Position numbers and translations under genes: made by a program. Shown here one piece after another: positions 4,514 to 5,016 of a stretch of 5,016 nt of DNA. Source of the stretch: Bacteroidales bacterium (GTDB lineage Bacteria; Bacteroidota; Bacteroidia; Bacteroidales; UBA7960); the NCBI GenBank assembly GCA_007128045.1, contig SKYG01000323.1, positions 1 through 5,016 of the forward strand, in the 5' to 3' direction. Positions within the stretch are counted from its first letter, which is position 1, and every line of letters starts with the position of its first letter. The notes below the pieces were generated by a model. That model worked only from the letters and a program-made list of their open reading frames with translations. It ran no database searches and had not been told where the DNA came from.

Positions 4514-5016
4514 CTAATTGCTTGCTGCTGCTTCAGCATCAGCCCGCATCTTTTCATTTGCAGTAATCATAAATTCGACCCTGCGATTTTGTGCACGACC
4601 TTCTTCGGTATCATTCAGATATTTTGGTAAATTTTCTCCATATCCAATGATTGTTAAGCGGTCGGAAATGACATTTTTTGAAATCAGATAACCGGAAACG
4701 GCAATAGCGCGCCTCTCAGACAAAGCCTGGTTGTAAGCTTCACTTCCTCTGCTGTCGGTATGGCCCTGGATTTCAATATCCGTATCAGGATAACTGTCAA
4801 GCACTTGTATTAGTTTATCCAGGTTGTTTATTGCAGCATTCGACAGATCCGATTGGTCAAATCCAAACAATACGGCACTGCTGAACTCTACAATGATCCC
4901 TTCACCCACACGAAGAACCTTGGCGTCGGGAACATTCTTTGCAATTTCTTCAGCCTGTTTGTCCATTTGGCTGCCAATAACGGCACCTGCGGTACCTCCA
5001 ACAGCTGCGCCTATAA
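4514..5016 (-). CDS. OmpA-family protein with glycine-zipper segment, N-terminus outside the window
   Basis: The frame stays open to the right edge: before the ATG at 4966 it continues as IGAAVGGTAGAVIGSQ, so that ATG is internal and the gene is partial. Of 166 visible residues, 1-14 are a Gly/Ala-rich glycine-zipper segment. Residues about 36-47 (VGEGIIVEFSSAV) lead into an OmpA C-terminal domain: FGFDQSDLSNAA, then IEIQGHTDSRGSEAYNQALS with ERRA near 100-103, then IGYGENLP and AQNRRVEF. Asp87 (in GHTD) and Arg102 (in SERRA) match the two residues that hold diaminopimelate in OmpA-like peptidoglycan-binding domains. The protein probably links the outer membrane to peptidoglycan. Homologues with this layout are usually lipoproteins; the signal peptide would lie beyond the window. 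It is the upstream member of a two-gene unit with the PorT-like barrel. Confidence 0.92.
   Translation of the reverse strand, partial: IGAAVGGTAGAVIGSQMDKQAEEIAKNVPDAKVLRVGEGIIVEFSSAVLFGFDQSDLSNAAINNLDKLIQVLDSYPDTDIEIQGHTDSRGSEAYNQALSERRAIAVSGYLISKNVISDRLTIIGYGENLPKYLNDTEEGRAQNRRVEFMITANEKMRADAEAAASN

Overview
The window looks like chromosomal DNA of a Bacteroidota bacterium, most likely a Bacteroidales/Marinilabiliales-type organism; this placement is inferred from gene content, not from a marker gene. The clues are PorT-like outer-membrane barrels, an M48 lipoprotein with a short Bacteroidota-style signal peptide, an OmpA-family protein with a glycine-zipper segment, A/T-rich start contexts without consistent Shine-Dalgarno sequences, and a promoter close to the Bacteroidota pattern (TTG, about 20 nt, TAnnTTTG).

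Layout. Positions 1-198 hold the C-terminal end of an outer-membrane beta-barrel gene cut by the left edge, closed by a weak A/T-rich hairpin. A gap of about 495 bp (199-693) has no convincing gene. Positions 694-2758 hold a run of six small plus-strand genes: a signal-peptide/coiled-coil/C-terminal-anchor protein (694-1056), a two-helix membrane protein (1060-1278), an lmo0937-family membrane protein of 53 aa (1348-1509), a phage-holin-superfamily-like membrane protein (1622-1984), a conserved unknown (1991-2389, followed by a good terminator) and a Thivi_2564-family membrane protein (2573-2758). Between the lmo0937-like gene and the holin-like gene lies a possible remnant of a YtxH-type gene. 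A tandem 7-bp repeat then precedes an M48 zinc metalloprotease lipoprotein (2836-3636). On the minus strand, converging on it, are an OmpA-family protein cut by the right edge (4514-5016) and a complete PorT-like barrel (3805-4485), 28 nt apart and ending at a strong hairpin terminator (3721-3771).

How it fits together. Every recognisable product acts in or on the cell envelope: inner-membrane small proteins, a lipoprotein protease for envelope quality control, a peptidoglycan-binding OmpA-type protein and barrel proteins. Small membrane proteins of the lmo0937, Thivi_2564, holin-like and YtxH types often sit together in Bacteroidota and are suspected, without direct proof here, to belong to a general envelope or osmotic stress response. 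The most interesting new observation is that the lmo0937-like and Thivi_2564-like genes, more than 1.2 kb apart, share an extended upstream motif (TTGACA, 5-6 nt, TTACAAnTATTnTAA), which suggests that both transcription units answer to the same regulator or sigma factor. No CRISPR array, RNA gene, insertion sequence or defence system was seen.
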